DNA of 64,000 nucleotides from JAENWD01 sp963837165 (lineage in GTDB: Bacteria; Acidobacteriota; Vicinamibacteria; Vicinamibacterales; JAENWD01): NCBI GenBank assembly GCA_963837165.1, contig CAWIMD010000002.1, positions 1,426,001-1,490,000 on the forward strand, given 5' to 3'. Below the pieces are notes generated by a model, which ran no database searches, was not told the origin of the DNA, and was given only the letters and a program-made list of their open reading frames with translations. Positions 26,886 to 35,166 of the stretch are shown here, one piece after another. A program made the translations under genes and the position numbers. Within the stretch, counting starts at the first letter, position 1. Every line of letters starts with the position of its first letter.

Positions 26886-27755
26886 TCATTGATTGATTGA
26901 CGATTGACGATTGACGATTGACGATTGAGGGCGTCACGCTGCATTCGTCAATCGTCAATGCGCCGGCCGCCGCTTCGCGCGGGGGCGAGGCTCCGGCGAG
27001 ACGTCACCGCGCTCGCTGCACGCGTGCGCCCTCGTGTAGCGCACCCGCCCTCGCCGCACGCGCGCGCCCTCGTGTAGCGCAGCCGCGCTCGCTGCACGCG
27101 CGCGCCCTCGTGTAGCGCAGCCGCGCTCGCTGCACGCGCGCGCCCTCGTGTAGCGCAGGCCTTCAGGCCTGCCAACGGGCGCGCGGGCCGACCTCCATGT
27201 GCGCGCGAACCAGTCCGCTCGCGCGCGCTCGTCAATCGTCAATCGTCAATGACCAATCGTCAATGACCAATCGTGAATGCGCCCGCCTCGCGCGGGTCCT
27301 GCCGCCGTCCACCCCCACCGTGCTCAGACCGAAGAGACACAATCACGGGAGACGGTCCTCCGCGCGGCGGGGGGCCCCCGTCCGGCGTCACCCGCGCTCG
27401 ATGCACGCGTGCGCGCTCGTGTAGCGCAGCGCTCGCTGCACGCGCGCGCCCTCGTGTAGCGCAGGCCTTCAGGCCTGCCAACGGGCGCGCGGGCCGACCT
27501 CCATGTGCGCGCGAACCAGTCCGCTCGCGCGCGCTCGTCAATCGTCAATCGTCAATGACCAATCGTCAATGACCAATCGTGAATGCGCCCGCCTCGCGCG
27601 GGTCCTGCCGCCGTCCACCCCCACCGTGCTCAGACCGAAGAGACACGATCACGGGAGACGGTCCTCCGCGCGGCGGGGGTCCCCCGTCCGGCGTCACCCG
27701 CGCTCGATGCACGCGTGCGCGAGCTTTTCAATCGTCAATCGTCAATGACCAATCG
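26886..27755. repeat. 870-bp repeat block with a 290-bp tandem duplication
   Basis: No coding gene is supported. 26886-26957 is a gattgac array. 27000-27150 has several cgcgcgccctcgtgtagcgc copies. 27125-27414 and 27431-27720 are two direct copies of a 290-bp unit, offset by 306 bp, with no indels and only a few substitutions. Each copy holds one gcgcaggccttcaggcctgc element, a caatcgt/caatgac array and a 115-bp mosaic module (about 27300-27414) that also occurs inverted at 28996-29110. The block ends in a heptamer array that encodes the aminotransferase stop. Confidence 0.85.
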
Positions 27756-28907
27756 TCAATGCATTGCGCGCAGCCCCGCCACTAGCCGCCCCACGCCCTC
27801 CTCCACCGTCTCGGGCGCGAGCGCGCCGTACGAGACGCGCAGGTAGCACGCGTCGGTCAGCCCGAAGGTCGTGCCGGGCACGGTGGCCACCCGGTGTTCG
27901 CGGACGAGGCGCTCGGCGAGCGTCATCGCGTCCAGTGACGTGTGGACGCGGAGCAGGCAATAGAAGGCCCCGTCGGCCGAGGGCGCCTCGCAGAGGTCGG
28001 CGGCCTCGCCCAGTGCCGAGAGCACGTGCCCGCGGACGCGCGCGAGCGTGCGCACGTGCGGCTCGCAGTATCCCCGGCCGGCCGAGAGCGCGCCGAGGGC
28101 GGCCGCCTGCGACACGTGCGGGGCGCAGATGAGCAGCGTGTCCTGGATCTTGTTCACCGCGCCGGCCAGCGCTCGCGGCACCACCATGTAGCCGACGCGC
28201 CAGCTCGCGAACCCGTACGCCTTCGACAGCGAGTAGAGCGAGATCGTGTGCGCCGCCGCTCCCGGCGCGGCGCCGGGCGAGCACGGCCGCGCGTCGCCGT
28301 AGGTGAAGTACTCGTAGACCTCGTCGTTGACGTGCCACAGCCCGCGCTCGGCGCAGAGCGCGTTCACGGCCAGCAGATCCGCCGCCGGGTACACGGCGCC
28401 GGACGGGTTGTTCGGCGAGATCGTGACGATCGCGCGGGTGCGCGGGGTGATGGCGTCGCGGATGGCCTCCAGGCGGAGCTGGTAGCGGTCGTCGGTCGGG
28501 ACCACGACCGGGCGGCACCCGGCCATCACCACCGCCATCTCGTGGTTGAAGTAGTAGGGCGCCTGCAGGATGATCTCGTCGCCGTGATCGGCCACGGCAA
28601 GCACGGCGTTCATGAAGGCGAGGTTGCCCCCGGCGGTCACGAACACGCGGCTGGCCGACAGGTCGAGGCCGTTCTCGCGCGTCAGCTTCCCGGACAGCGC
28701 CTCGACCAGGGCAGGCAGCCCCTCGACGGGCCCGTAGCGGTGGGCGGACGGGTCGGCGAGAAAGGGGGGGATCGCGGCAATCGCCTCGGGAGGCGGGCCG
28801 TAGGACACCATGCCCTGCCCGAGCGAGATGGTGCCGGGCGTCTGGCGGATCCACTCGCCGACGATGGGGATGATGGGCGCCTGCACGGCGTCCATGCGCA
28901 GCGTCAT
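27756..28907 (-). CDS. Class I/II aminotransferase (PLP)
   Basis: A 383-aa fold-type I PLP enzyme of the aspartate aminotransferase superfamily. The internal aldimine lysine is in SLYSLSKAYGFASWRVGY, the cofactor Asp/Tyr region is NDEVYEYFTYG, the Asn of the active site is in SPNNPSGAVYP, and a C-terminal Arg that binds the substrate carboxylate is likely in CYLRVSYG. The amino-donor specificity cannot be told. The start is the ATG at 28907 (MTLRMDAVQ). The last residues (MH) and stop fall in the heptamer array, and repeat DNA lies on both sides, so it is monocistronic. Confidence 0.88.
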   Translation of the reverse strand: MTLRMDAVQAPIIPIVGEWIRQTPGTISLGQGMVSYGPPPEAIAAIPPFLADPSAHRYGPVEGLPALVEALSGKLTRENGLDLSASRVFVTAGGNLAFMNAVLAVADHGDEIILQAPYYFNHEMAVVMAGCRPVVVPTDDRYQLRLEAIRDAITPRTRAIVTISPNNPSGAVYPAADLLAVNALCAERGLWHVNDEVYEYFTYGDARPCSPGAAPGAAAHTISLYSLSKAYGFASWRVGYMVVPRALAGAVNKIQDTLLICAPHVSQAAALGALSAGRGYCEPHVRTLARVRGHVLSALGEAADLCEAPSADGAFYCLLRVHTSLDAMTLAERLVREHRVATVPGTTFGLTDACYLRVSYGALAPETVEEGVGRLVAGLRAMH

Positions 28908-29186
28908 GCTCCATCATTGATCATTGACGATTGACGATTGACGATTGACGATTGAGGACGCCTGGCGACGTTGGCGGGATTTCCGGTGCACGGGTTCGCG
29001 CCCGTCGAGCGCGGGTGACGCCGGACGGGGGCCCCCCGCCGCGCGGAGGACCGTCTCCCGTGATCGCATCTCTTCGGTCTGAGCACGGTGGGGGTGGACG
29101 GCGGCAGGACCCGCACGAGGGATCGCGGACCCGTGAACCGTGAATTGTGGAGGCGGAGTCGCATTCGTCGTAGAATCGTCTCCGCG
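28908..29186. repeat. Divergent gap with inverted copy of mosaic module
   Basis: 28912-28956 is a gattgac array. About 28996-29110 is the reverse complement of the 115-bp module seen at 27300-27414 and 27606-27720. 29130-29150 has gtgaaccgtgaa units. A promoter for the asparaginase gene must lie here but is not recognisable. Confidence 0.75.
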
Positions 29187-29672
29187 ATGATCCGGCTGCT
29201 CGTCACCGGCGGCACCTTCGACAAGGACTACGACGAGATCGGCGGCACGCTCTTCTTCAAGGACACGCACGTCGCCGAGATGCTCCGGCTCGGGCGCTGC
29301 CGGGTGCCGGTCACAGTGGAAACGGTGATGCTGGTGGACAGCCTGCAGATGACCGACGCCGACCGCGCACGGGTGGCCGAGCGCTGCCTGGCCGCGCCCG
29401 ACGACCGGATCGTGATCACGCACGGCACCGACACGATGGTGGACACCGCCGCCGTCGTCGCCGGCGCCGTGCCCGGGAAGACCGTGGTCTTCACCGGCGC
29501 GATGATTCCCTACGCCTTCGGCAGCTCCGACGGGCTCTTCAACCTGGGCAGCGCGCTGTCGCTCGTCCAGGTGCTGCCGGCGGGCGTCTACGTCGCGATG
29601 AACGGCACGCACTTCCCCTGGGACAACGTGCGGAAGAATTCTGCACGTGGAGTGTTTGAGCGCGTGCGGTGA
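29187..29672 (+). CDS. Short asparaginase-domain protein
   Basis: A 161-aa protein corresponding to the N-terminal domain of type I/II L-asparaginases. It has LLVTGGTFDKDYDE with the nucleophile Thr in TGGT, and VITHGTDTMVDTA with the second active-site Thr-Asp pair (HGTDT). It lacks the C-terminal domain of classical enzymes (about 330 aa), yet ends cleanly and keeps both catalytic triad motifs. Short members of this kind are annotated in several phyla; amidase activity is plausible but unproven. The start is ATG 29187. The C-terminus is immediately followed by an octamer array. Confidence 0.8.
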   Translation: MIRLLVTGGTFDKDYDEIGGTLFFKDTHVAEMLRLGRCRVPVTVETVMLVDSLQMTDADRARVAERCLAAPDDRIVITHGTDTMVDTAAVVAGAVPGKTVVFTGAMIPYAFGSSDGLFNLGSALSLVQVLPAGVYVAMNGTHFPWDNVRKNSARGVFERVR

Positions 29673-29831
<159 letters not shown>

Positions 29832-30737
29832 ATGTTTACTCGCATCCTGAAGTGGATCGGCGTTGTTCTCCTCCTGGTTCTGCTCGCGGTGGCGGGACTC
29901 GCGGCGTTTGCCTATTACTCGACCGGCCAGCGGATGGCGAAGCAGTACACCGTCTCGGTGCCGCCGGTGGACATCCCCACCGATCCCGCGCGGATCGAGC
30001 ACGGCAAGTACCTGGTGCACACGGTGTCGATGTGCGCCGAGTGTCACGGCGAGGACCTCGGCGGCAAGATGATGATGGACAACTTCGCCATGGGCCACCT
30101 GGCGGCGGTGAACCTGACGACGGGACGGGGCGGCGTGGGGAGCATGAGCAACGCCGATATGGTGCGGGTGCTGCTGCACGGCGTGCGGCCCGACGGGCGA
30201 TCGGTGGTGTTCATGCCGTCGCAGGACTACCACTTCAGCGAGGCCGACGCGGCGGACATCATCGCGTATCTGCGAACGCTGCCGCCGGTCGATCGCGCGC
30301 TGCCGGCGCCCTCGATGGGCCCGATGGCGCGGATCCTGGCCACCGTCGCGGACTTCCCGCTGCTGCCGGCCGAGCACATCGACCACGCGACGGCGGCGTT
30401 CGCCGGGGCGGTGGACACGAGCACGCCGGAGGCCGCCGGGTCGTACCTGGTCTCGACGGCCGGCTGCCGCGGCTGCCACGGGCAGGATTTCACCGGCGGC
30501 GGCGGCCCGCCGCCCGGCGCGGCCAACATCACGCCGGTCGGCCTGGCCGGCTGGACGCCCGAGGACTTCATGCGGGCGATCCGCGAGCACAAGCGGCCGA
30601 ACGGCACGACGATCGACGAGGCCATGCCGCGCGCCTACGGCGCGTTGTCGGACGAGGACCTGCGGCACATCTTCGCGTATCTGAAGACCATTCCGCCGAA
30701 GGGGCAGAAGACGAAGAATCAGATGGCCGCGAATTGA
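29832..30737 (+). CDS. Membrane-anchored di-haem cytochrome c
   Basis: A 301-aa periplasmic electron carrier. An uncleaved N-terminal membrane anchor (residues about 8-28) precedes two cytochrome c domains with haem sites CAECH (Cys68, Cys71, His72) and CRGCH (Cys212, Cys215, His216). Candidate axial Met residues lie in VVFMPSQDY for the first domain and EAMPRAYG for the second. Both sites are followed by G(E/Q)DL/F, typical of class I cytochromes in alcohol or aldose dehydrogenase systems. No dehydrogenase is adjacent. The gene is preceded and followed by repeat arrays. Confidence 0.88.
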   Translation: MFTRILKWIGVVLLLVLLAVAGLAAFAYYSTGQRMAKQYTVSVPPVDIPTDPARIEHGKYLVHTVSMCAECHGEDLGGKMMMDNFAMGHLAAVNLTTGRGGVGSMSNADMVRVLLHGVRPDGRSVVFMPSQDYHFSEADAADIIAYLRTLPPVDRALPAPSMGPMARILATVADFPLLPAEHIDHATAAFAGAVDTSTPEAAGSYLVSTAGCRGCHGQDFTGGGGPPPGAANITPVGLAGWTPEDFMRAIREHKRPNGTTIDEAMPRAYGALSDEDLRHIFAYLKTIPPKGQKTKNQMAAN

Positions 30738-30766
30738 CAATCGACGATTGACAATTGACGATTGGG
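30738..30766. repeat. Heptamer array (gattgac)n
   Basis: Short gattgac/caattga array between the cytochrome stop and the GT87 start; it would add MTIDDWA to the GT87 frame if TTG 30748 were used. Confidence 0.75.
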
Positions 30767-30768
30767 CC

Positions 30769-32067
30769 GTGCGACCTCGCCTCGCGGTGGCGGCGGCCAT
30801 CGTCGTTCACGTGATCCTGGCCGGGTCGATCGTGCGGCAGCCGATCGACCCGCACGTTCCGCCCGTGGCGCCGCGATTCCTGACGGCGCCGCTCTACTTC
30901 GACGCCACCGCGTGGCCCGGCCCCGGCGCCGATTTCTTCGCGCTCTACCACGGCGGGCTGAAGGTCCGGCGGGGCGAGTCGCCGTACGACCTCGGCCGCG
31001 TGGCGGGCGACCCGCCGTACTTCTTCCGCTACATCTACTCGCCGCTGCTGGCGCAGACGCTCGGGCGCGGGTTCACCGTGCTCCGCCCGCGGAAGGCATA
31101 CCTGATCTGGCTGCTGGCGATCGAGCTGTCGCTGTTCGCGTGGCTGGTCGTCATCTGGCGGCAGGACATCCCGATTGGCGCGCGAGCGTTCGCCCTGATC
31201 GTCCTGCTCCTGTCGCAGCCGTACGTCCTCGAGCTGCACATGGGCCAGTTCACGTTCATGGCGGTGTCGCTGGCCATGGCCGCGGCGTGGCTTGCCCGCG
31301 GCGGCGGGTCCAGGTCGGGGGCCTGGGGATCTGCGGCTCTGCTCGCCGCGACGCTGCTGAAGACGTTCCCGGCCGTGACGCTGTCCGCGTACGTGCGCGA
31401 CCGCCGCGCGTGGCGGGTGGCGGCCGGTGGCATCGCCGGCGTCCTCGTGGTGCTGGGACCCGCGCTGGCCGGCGGCGGCAGAGGGCATCTGGCGCTCGGC
31501 ACGCTGGACAGCGTTGGCGTGCCGCATCCCGGTGCGGAGAGCCTGCTCCAGGCGGCCTTCCTGCTCGTGCTCGGAACCGCGGGGACGTGGATCCCAACCG
31601 CCTGGCCGCTCGTGCCGCCGGCGCTGCTGGTCCTCATCCTGGCTGTCGTGGCAGTTCTCATCGTCCGACGACACCCGCACGGAATCGTGACCGGCGCGGC
31701 GGCGATGGCGATGGCGTTCTTCCTCGGCTACCAGCACGCCTGGGAGCACCACTACAGCGCCGTGATCCTTGCCGGCACGCTCGCCTTCGTCGAGCTGTCG
31801 CGGGAGGCGGACGCGAGCTCACGGCGCCGGACCGCGCTTCTTGCCGCAGCGCTCGTGTTCCTGGCACTGCCGTCTCCCTATCTGCTCGTCGGCCCCCGCT
31901 TCGAGTCGTGGACCCTGGGCACCTGGCTCCTGATGTCGCTCAGCAAGGCCGCGCCAACCGCGATCGCGCTGTACGCAGTGCTGGCACGCCCCCATCCTCC
32001 CATCGTCCTATCCTCCCATCCTCCTATCCTCCCATCCTCCCATCCTCCTATCCTCCTATCCTCCTAG
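30769..32067 (+). CDS. GT87-type (DUF2029) multi-pass membrane glycosyltransferase
   Basis: A 432-aa polytopic membrane protein with about ten hydrophobic segments, resembling polyprenyl-phosphate-dependent mannosyltransferases of GT87. An early loop carries ADFFALYHGGLKVRRGESPYD, the family pattern in which an acidic residue precedes the lumenal YDL segment. The sugar donor and acceptor are unknown. GTG 30769 is chosen over TTG 30748 because the extra residues are repeat-encoded. The C-terminal 24 or so residues (HPPILPSS units) are written by a cctcctat octamer array that also supplies the stop, so the protein probably ends functionally at LARP. Confidence 0.75.
   Translation: MRPRLAVAAAIVVHVILAGSIVRQPIDPHVPPVAPRFLTAPLYFDATAWPGPGADFFALYHGGLKVRRGESPYDLGRVAGDPPYFFRYIYSPLLAQTLGRGFTVLRPRKAYLIWLLAIELSLFAWLVVIWRQDIPIGARAFALIVLLLSQPYVLELHMGQFTFMAVSLAMAAAWLARGGGSRSGAWGSAALLAATLLKTFPAVTLSAYVRDRRAWRVAAGGIAGVLVVLGPALAGGGRGHLALGTLDSVGVPHPGAESLLQAAFLLVLGTAGTWIPTAWPLVPPALLVLILAVVAVLIVRRHPHGIVTGAAAMAMAFFLGYQHAWEHHYSAVILAGTLAFVELSREADASSRRRTALLAAALVFLALPSPYLLVGPRFESWTLGTWLLMSLSKAAPTAIALYAVLARPHPPIVLSSHPPILPSSHPPILLSS
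31990..32066. repeat. Octamer array (cctcctat) inside the GT87 3' end
   Basis: Tandem cctcctat/cctcccat units, in frame at the end of the GT87 gene; the array ends with the TAG stop 13 bp before sucA. Confidence 0.85.
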
Positions 32068-32080
32068 TAAGATAGACGTC

Positions 32081-34978
32081 ATGTCCGGCTGGCGGGACTT
32101 CGGCGGGATCAACGAGGGGTACGCGCTCGAGCTCTACGAGCGGTTCCTGCAGGACCCTCATTCCGTCGACCCGTCGACGCGTGCCGCCTTCGAGCGCCTG
32201 GGTCCGCCCAGCACCGCAGCACCCAGCACCGCAGCACCCAGCACCGCAGCACCCAGCACCTCGGCACCCAGCACCGCACCACCCAGCACCTCGGCACCCA
32301 GCACCGCACCCAGCACCCAGCACCCAGCACCCAGCACTTCGCCAGTTCAGTCTTTGGTTGCCGCGGTCAATTTGGCTGAGTCCATCAGGCGGTTCGGCCA
32401 CCTTGCCGCCCAGCTCGATCCCCTCGGCACGCCGCCGATCGGCGATCCGTCGCTCCAGCCCGAGACGCACGGCGTGACCGGCGCAGAGCTGCAGACCATG
32501 CCCGCCGATCTGGTCGGCGGTCCGCTCGCGCAGGGCGCCGCGAACGCCTGGGAGGCCATCGAGCGCCTGCGGCGCGTGTACTGCTCGAGCACCGGCTACG
32601 ACCTCGCGCACATCTTCGTGCCCGAGGAGCGCGCCTGGCTGCGCGAGGCGATCGAGTCGGGCCGCTTCCGTGCGCCGGCCGATCCGGTGGAAGGCGTGGA
32701 GCTGCTGGATCGCATCACCGAGGTCGAGACGTTCGAGCGGTTCCTGCAGAAGGCCTTCGTCGGCAAGACGCGCTTCTCGATCGAGGGCCTCGACATGATG
32801 GTCCCGGTGCTCGACGAGGTCATCACCGACTCGTCGGTGGCCGGCGTGCGGCAGGTGCTGATCGGGATGGCGCACCGCGGCCGCCTGAACGTGCTCGCGC
32901 ACGTGATGCAGAAGAGTTACGCGCAGGTCCTCGCGGAGTTCAAGGAGCTGTCGGGCGACCAGCCGTTCCGGAAGGACCTGGGGTGGACCGGGGACGTGAA
33001 GTACCACGCGGGCGCGCGGGCGAAGGTGAAGGAGGACTCGGCGCCCGAGGTGGCGATTGCGATGCCGCCGAATCCCAGCCACCTGGAGTTCGTGAACCCG
33101 GTGGTCGTCGGGATGGCGCGCGCCGCATCCACCGACACGTCGTCTCCCGGGCCGCCGGTGGTGGACAAGAGCGTCACCCTGCCGATCCTGATCCACGGCG
33201 ATGCGGCCTTCCCCGGCCAGGGCGTCGTCGCCGAGACGTTGAACCTGTCGCGGCTCCGCACGTACGACGTGGGCGGGACGGCGCACCTCATCGCGAACAA
33301 CCAGATCGGCTTCACGGCGACGCCGCGGCAGTCCTACTCCACCTCCTACGCGAGCGGCCTGGCGCGCGGCTTCAAGATCCCGATCTTCCACGTCAACGCG
33401 GACGACCCGGAGGCCTGCATCGAGGTGGCGCGGCTGACGACGGCGTTCCGGGCGCACTTCAAGCGCGACACGCTCATCGACCTGGTCGGCTACCGCCGGC
33501 ACGGGCACAACGAGGGCGACGAGCCGTCGTTCACGCAGCCGGCGATGTACGCGGCCATTGCCGGGCACCCGACGGTGCGTGAGCTCTGGGCGAAGACGCT
33601 GGTCTCGCGCGGCCTGATTGACGAAGCAGGTGTCGCGGCGCTGGTCGAGAAGTACACGAAGAAGCTGGACGAGGCGTGGGAGACCGTCCAGCGCAACGCG
33701 CAGCCGAAGGAGCAGTACCCCGAGCCGCCGCCTCGCGGCGTGGCCCGTCAGGCGAAGACCGCCGTGCCGCTCGACCGGCTCCAGGCGCTGAACGCCGACC
33801 TGACGCAGGTGCCGCCCGGCTTCACCATCCACCGGAAGCTCGAGCGTGCGAGGGAGAAGCGCCGGGTCGCGCTGGAGCAGGCCGACGAGCGGACGGTGGA
33901 CTGGGCGACCGGCGAGGACCTCGCGCTCGCCTCGATCCTCGAGGACGGCGTCCCGATCCGGTTCACCGGCGAGGACGTGGAGCGCGGCACGTTCAGCCAC
34001 CGCCACGCCGTCTTCCACGACGCCGTCACCGGCGATCGGGACGTGCCGCTCCAGCGGCTGACGCAGGCGCGCGCGGCGTTCGAGATCCACAACAGCCCGC
34101 TCACCGAGTGCGCCACGATTGGCTTCGAGTTCGGCTACAACGTGCAGGCGCCGGGCCGGCTGGTGATCTGGGAAGCGCAGTACGGCGACTTCATCAACGG
34201 CGCGCAGGTGATCCTCGACGAGTTCGTCACGTCCGGCCGCGCCAAGTGGGGCCTGGTGCCGTCGCTCGTGCTGCTGCTGCCGCACGCCTACGAGGGGCAG
34301 GGGCCGGACCACTCCAGCGCGCGCGTGGAGCGGTTTCTCGAGGCGACGGCCGACATCAACCTGCGGGTGGCCAACTGCACCACGGCCGCGCAGTACTTCC
34401 ACCTGCTCCGGCGGCAGGCCGTGCTGCTGCTGACCGACCCGCTGCCGCTCGTGATTCTCACGCCGAAGAGCCTGCTGCGGCATCCGATGGTGGCGAGCCG
34501 CCCGCGGGATCTGGCCGAAGGCCGCTGGCAGCCGGTCATTCCCGACGCCGATGCGGCGCCGCGGGCCGACCAGGTGCGGCGCGTCGTGCTGTGCAGCGGC
34601 AAGGTGTACGTGGATCTCGTGTCGAGCGCCCACCGGGCGCAGCACCCCGAGATTGCGATCTGCCGGGTCGAGCAGCTCTACCCGTTCCCCCGGGCCGACC
34701 TCCAGCCCGTCGTGGAGAGCTTCGCGGCGCTGGAGGAGGTCGTGTGGGTCCAGGAGGAGCCCGAGAACATGGGCGCCTGGGGCTTCGTGCGGCCGCTGGT
34801 CGAGGAGCTGCTCGACGGCCGCTGGCCGCTGCGCTACGTGGGCCGCGCGCGCAGCGCGAGCCCGGCCGAGGGCACGTCGGCGTGGCACGCGGTGAACCAG
34901 AAGGTGCTGGTGGACGAGGCGTTCGAGATCGCGCCCGCTTCACGGCAGACCCACATGGTGCTGTCGAAACAGGTGTAA
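32081..34978 (+). CDS. sucA: 2-oxoglutarate dehydrogenase E1 component
   Basis: A 965-aa ThDP-dependent E1o that decarboxylates 2-oxoglutarate and reductively succinylates the lipoyl group of SucB. The N-terminal peptide NEGYALELYERFLQDP binds E2. Then VFVGKTRFSIEG-type and GMAHRGRLNVLAHV motifs, HGDAAFPGQGVVAE for ThDP-Mg, HLIANNQIGFT, and YRRHGHNEGDEPSFTQP follow. The C-terminal half includes FSHRHAVFHD and EFGYNVQ. Length and motif order are normal. Unusually, residues about 43-87, between the E2-binding peptide and the next domain, are a low-complexity PST/PSTAA linker encoded by the cccagca repeat family. The start is ATG 32081 with no strong ribosome binding site. Confidence 0.92.
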   Translation: MSGWRDFGGINEGYALELYERFLQDPHSVDPSTRAAFERLGPPSTAAPSTAAPSTAAPSTSAPSTAPPSTSAPSTAPSTQHPAPSTSPVQSLVAAVNLAESIRRFGHLAAQLDPLGTPPIGDPSLQPETHGVTGAELQTMPADLVGGPLAQGAANAWEAIERLRRVYCSSTGYDLAHIFVPEERAWLREAIESGRFRAPADPVEGVELLDRITEVETFERFLQKAFVGKTRFSIEGLDMMVPVLDEVITDSSVAGVRQVLIGMAHRGRLNVLAHVMQKSYAQVLAEFKELSGDQPFRKDLGWTGDVKYHAGARAKVKEDSAPEVAIAMPPNPSHLEFVNPVVVGMARAASTDTSSPGPPVVDKSVTLPILIHGDAAFPGQGVVAETLNLSRLRTYDVGGTAHLIANNQIGFTATPRQSYSTSYASGLARGFKIPIFHVNADDPEACIEVARLTTAFRAHFKRDTLIDLVGYRRHGHNEGDEPSFTQPAMYAAIAGHPTVRELWAKTLVSRGLIDEAGVAALVEKYTKKLDEAWETVQRNAQPKEQYPEPPPRGVARQAKTAVPLDRLQALNADLTQVPPGFTIHRKLERAREKRRVALEQADERTVDWATGEDLALASILEDGVPIRFTGEDVERGTFSHRHAVFHDAVTGDRDVPLQRLTQARAAFEIHNSPLTECATIGFEFGYNVQAPGRLVIWEAQYGDFINGAQVILDEFVTSGRAKWGLVPSLVLLLPHAYEGQGPDHSSARVERFLEATADINLRVANCTTAAQYFHLLRRQAVLLLTDPLPLVILTPKSLLRHPMVASRPRDLAEGRWQPVIPDADAAPRADQVRRVVLCSGKVYVDLVSSAHRAQHPEIAICRVEQLYPFPRADLQPVVESFAALEEVVWVQEEPENMGAWGFVRPLVEELLDGRWPLRYVGRARSASPAEGTSAWHAVNQKVLVDEAFEIAPASRQTHMVLSKQV
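32207..32338. repeat. cccagca-family array inside sucA
   Basis: Heptamer cccagca and octamer ccgcagca units combine to a 15-bp higher-order unit that reads PSTAA in frame; later units read PSTSA, PSTAP and PSTQHPA. It is the same family as the intergenic array at 13862-13917. Confidence 0.85.
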
Positions 34979-35166
34979 CTGGGGATCTGGGGATCTGGGG
35001 ATCTGGGGATCTGGGGATCTGGGGATCTGGGGATCTGGGGGGCTGGGGATCTGGGGGGCTGGGGGGCTGGGGATCTGGGGATCTGGGGATCTGGGGATCT
35101 GGGGATCTGGGGATCTGGGACCGGCCAATCGTCAATCGTCAATCATCAATCATCAATCATCAATGT
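34979..35166. repeat. Octamer array (ggggatct) plus heptamer array between sucA and sucB
   Basis: From just after the sucA stop to about 35118 the DNA is ggggatct units with ggggggct variants, followed by caatcgt/catcaat units to the sucB start. No separate promoter is visible in this 188-bp gap. Confidence 0.85.

Noticed and set aside
26955..27846. Small ORFs in the repeat block (60-99 aa)
   Set aside because: All are translations of duplicated repeat units, occur in near-identical pairs and have no ribosome binding sites or homology signal.
32048..34888. 946-aa antisense open frame opposite sucA
   Set aside because: Arg/His/Leu-rich composition typical of antisense frames of high-GC genes; sucA is unmistakable on the plus strand.
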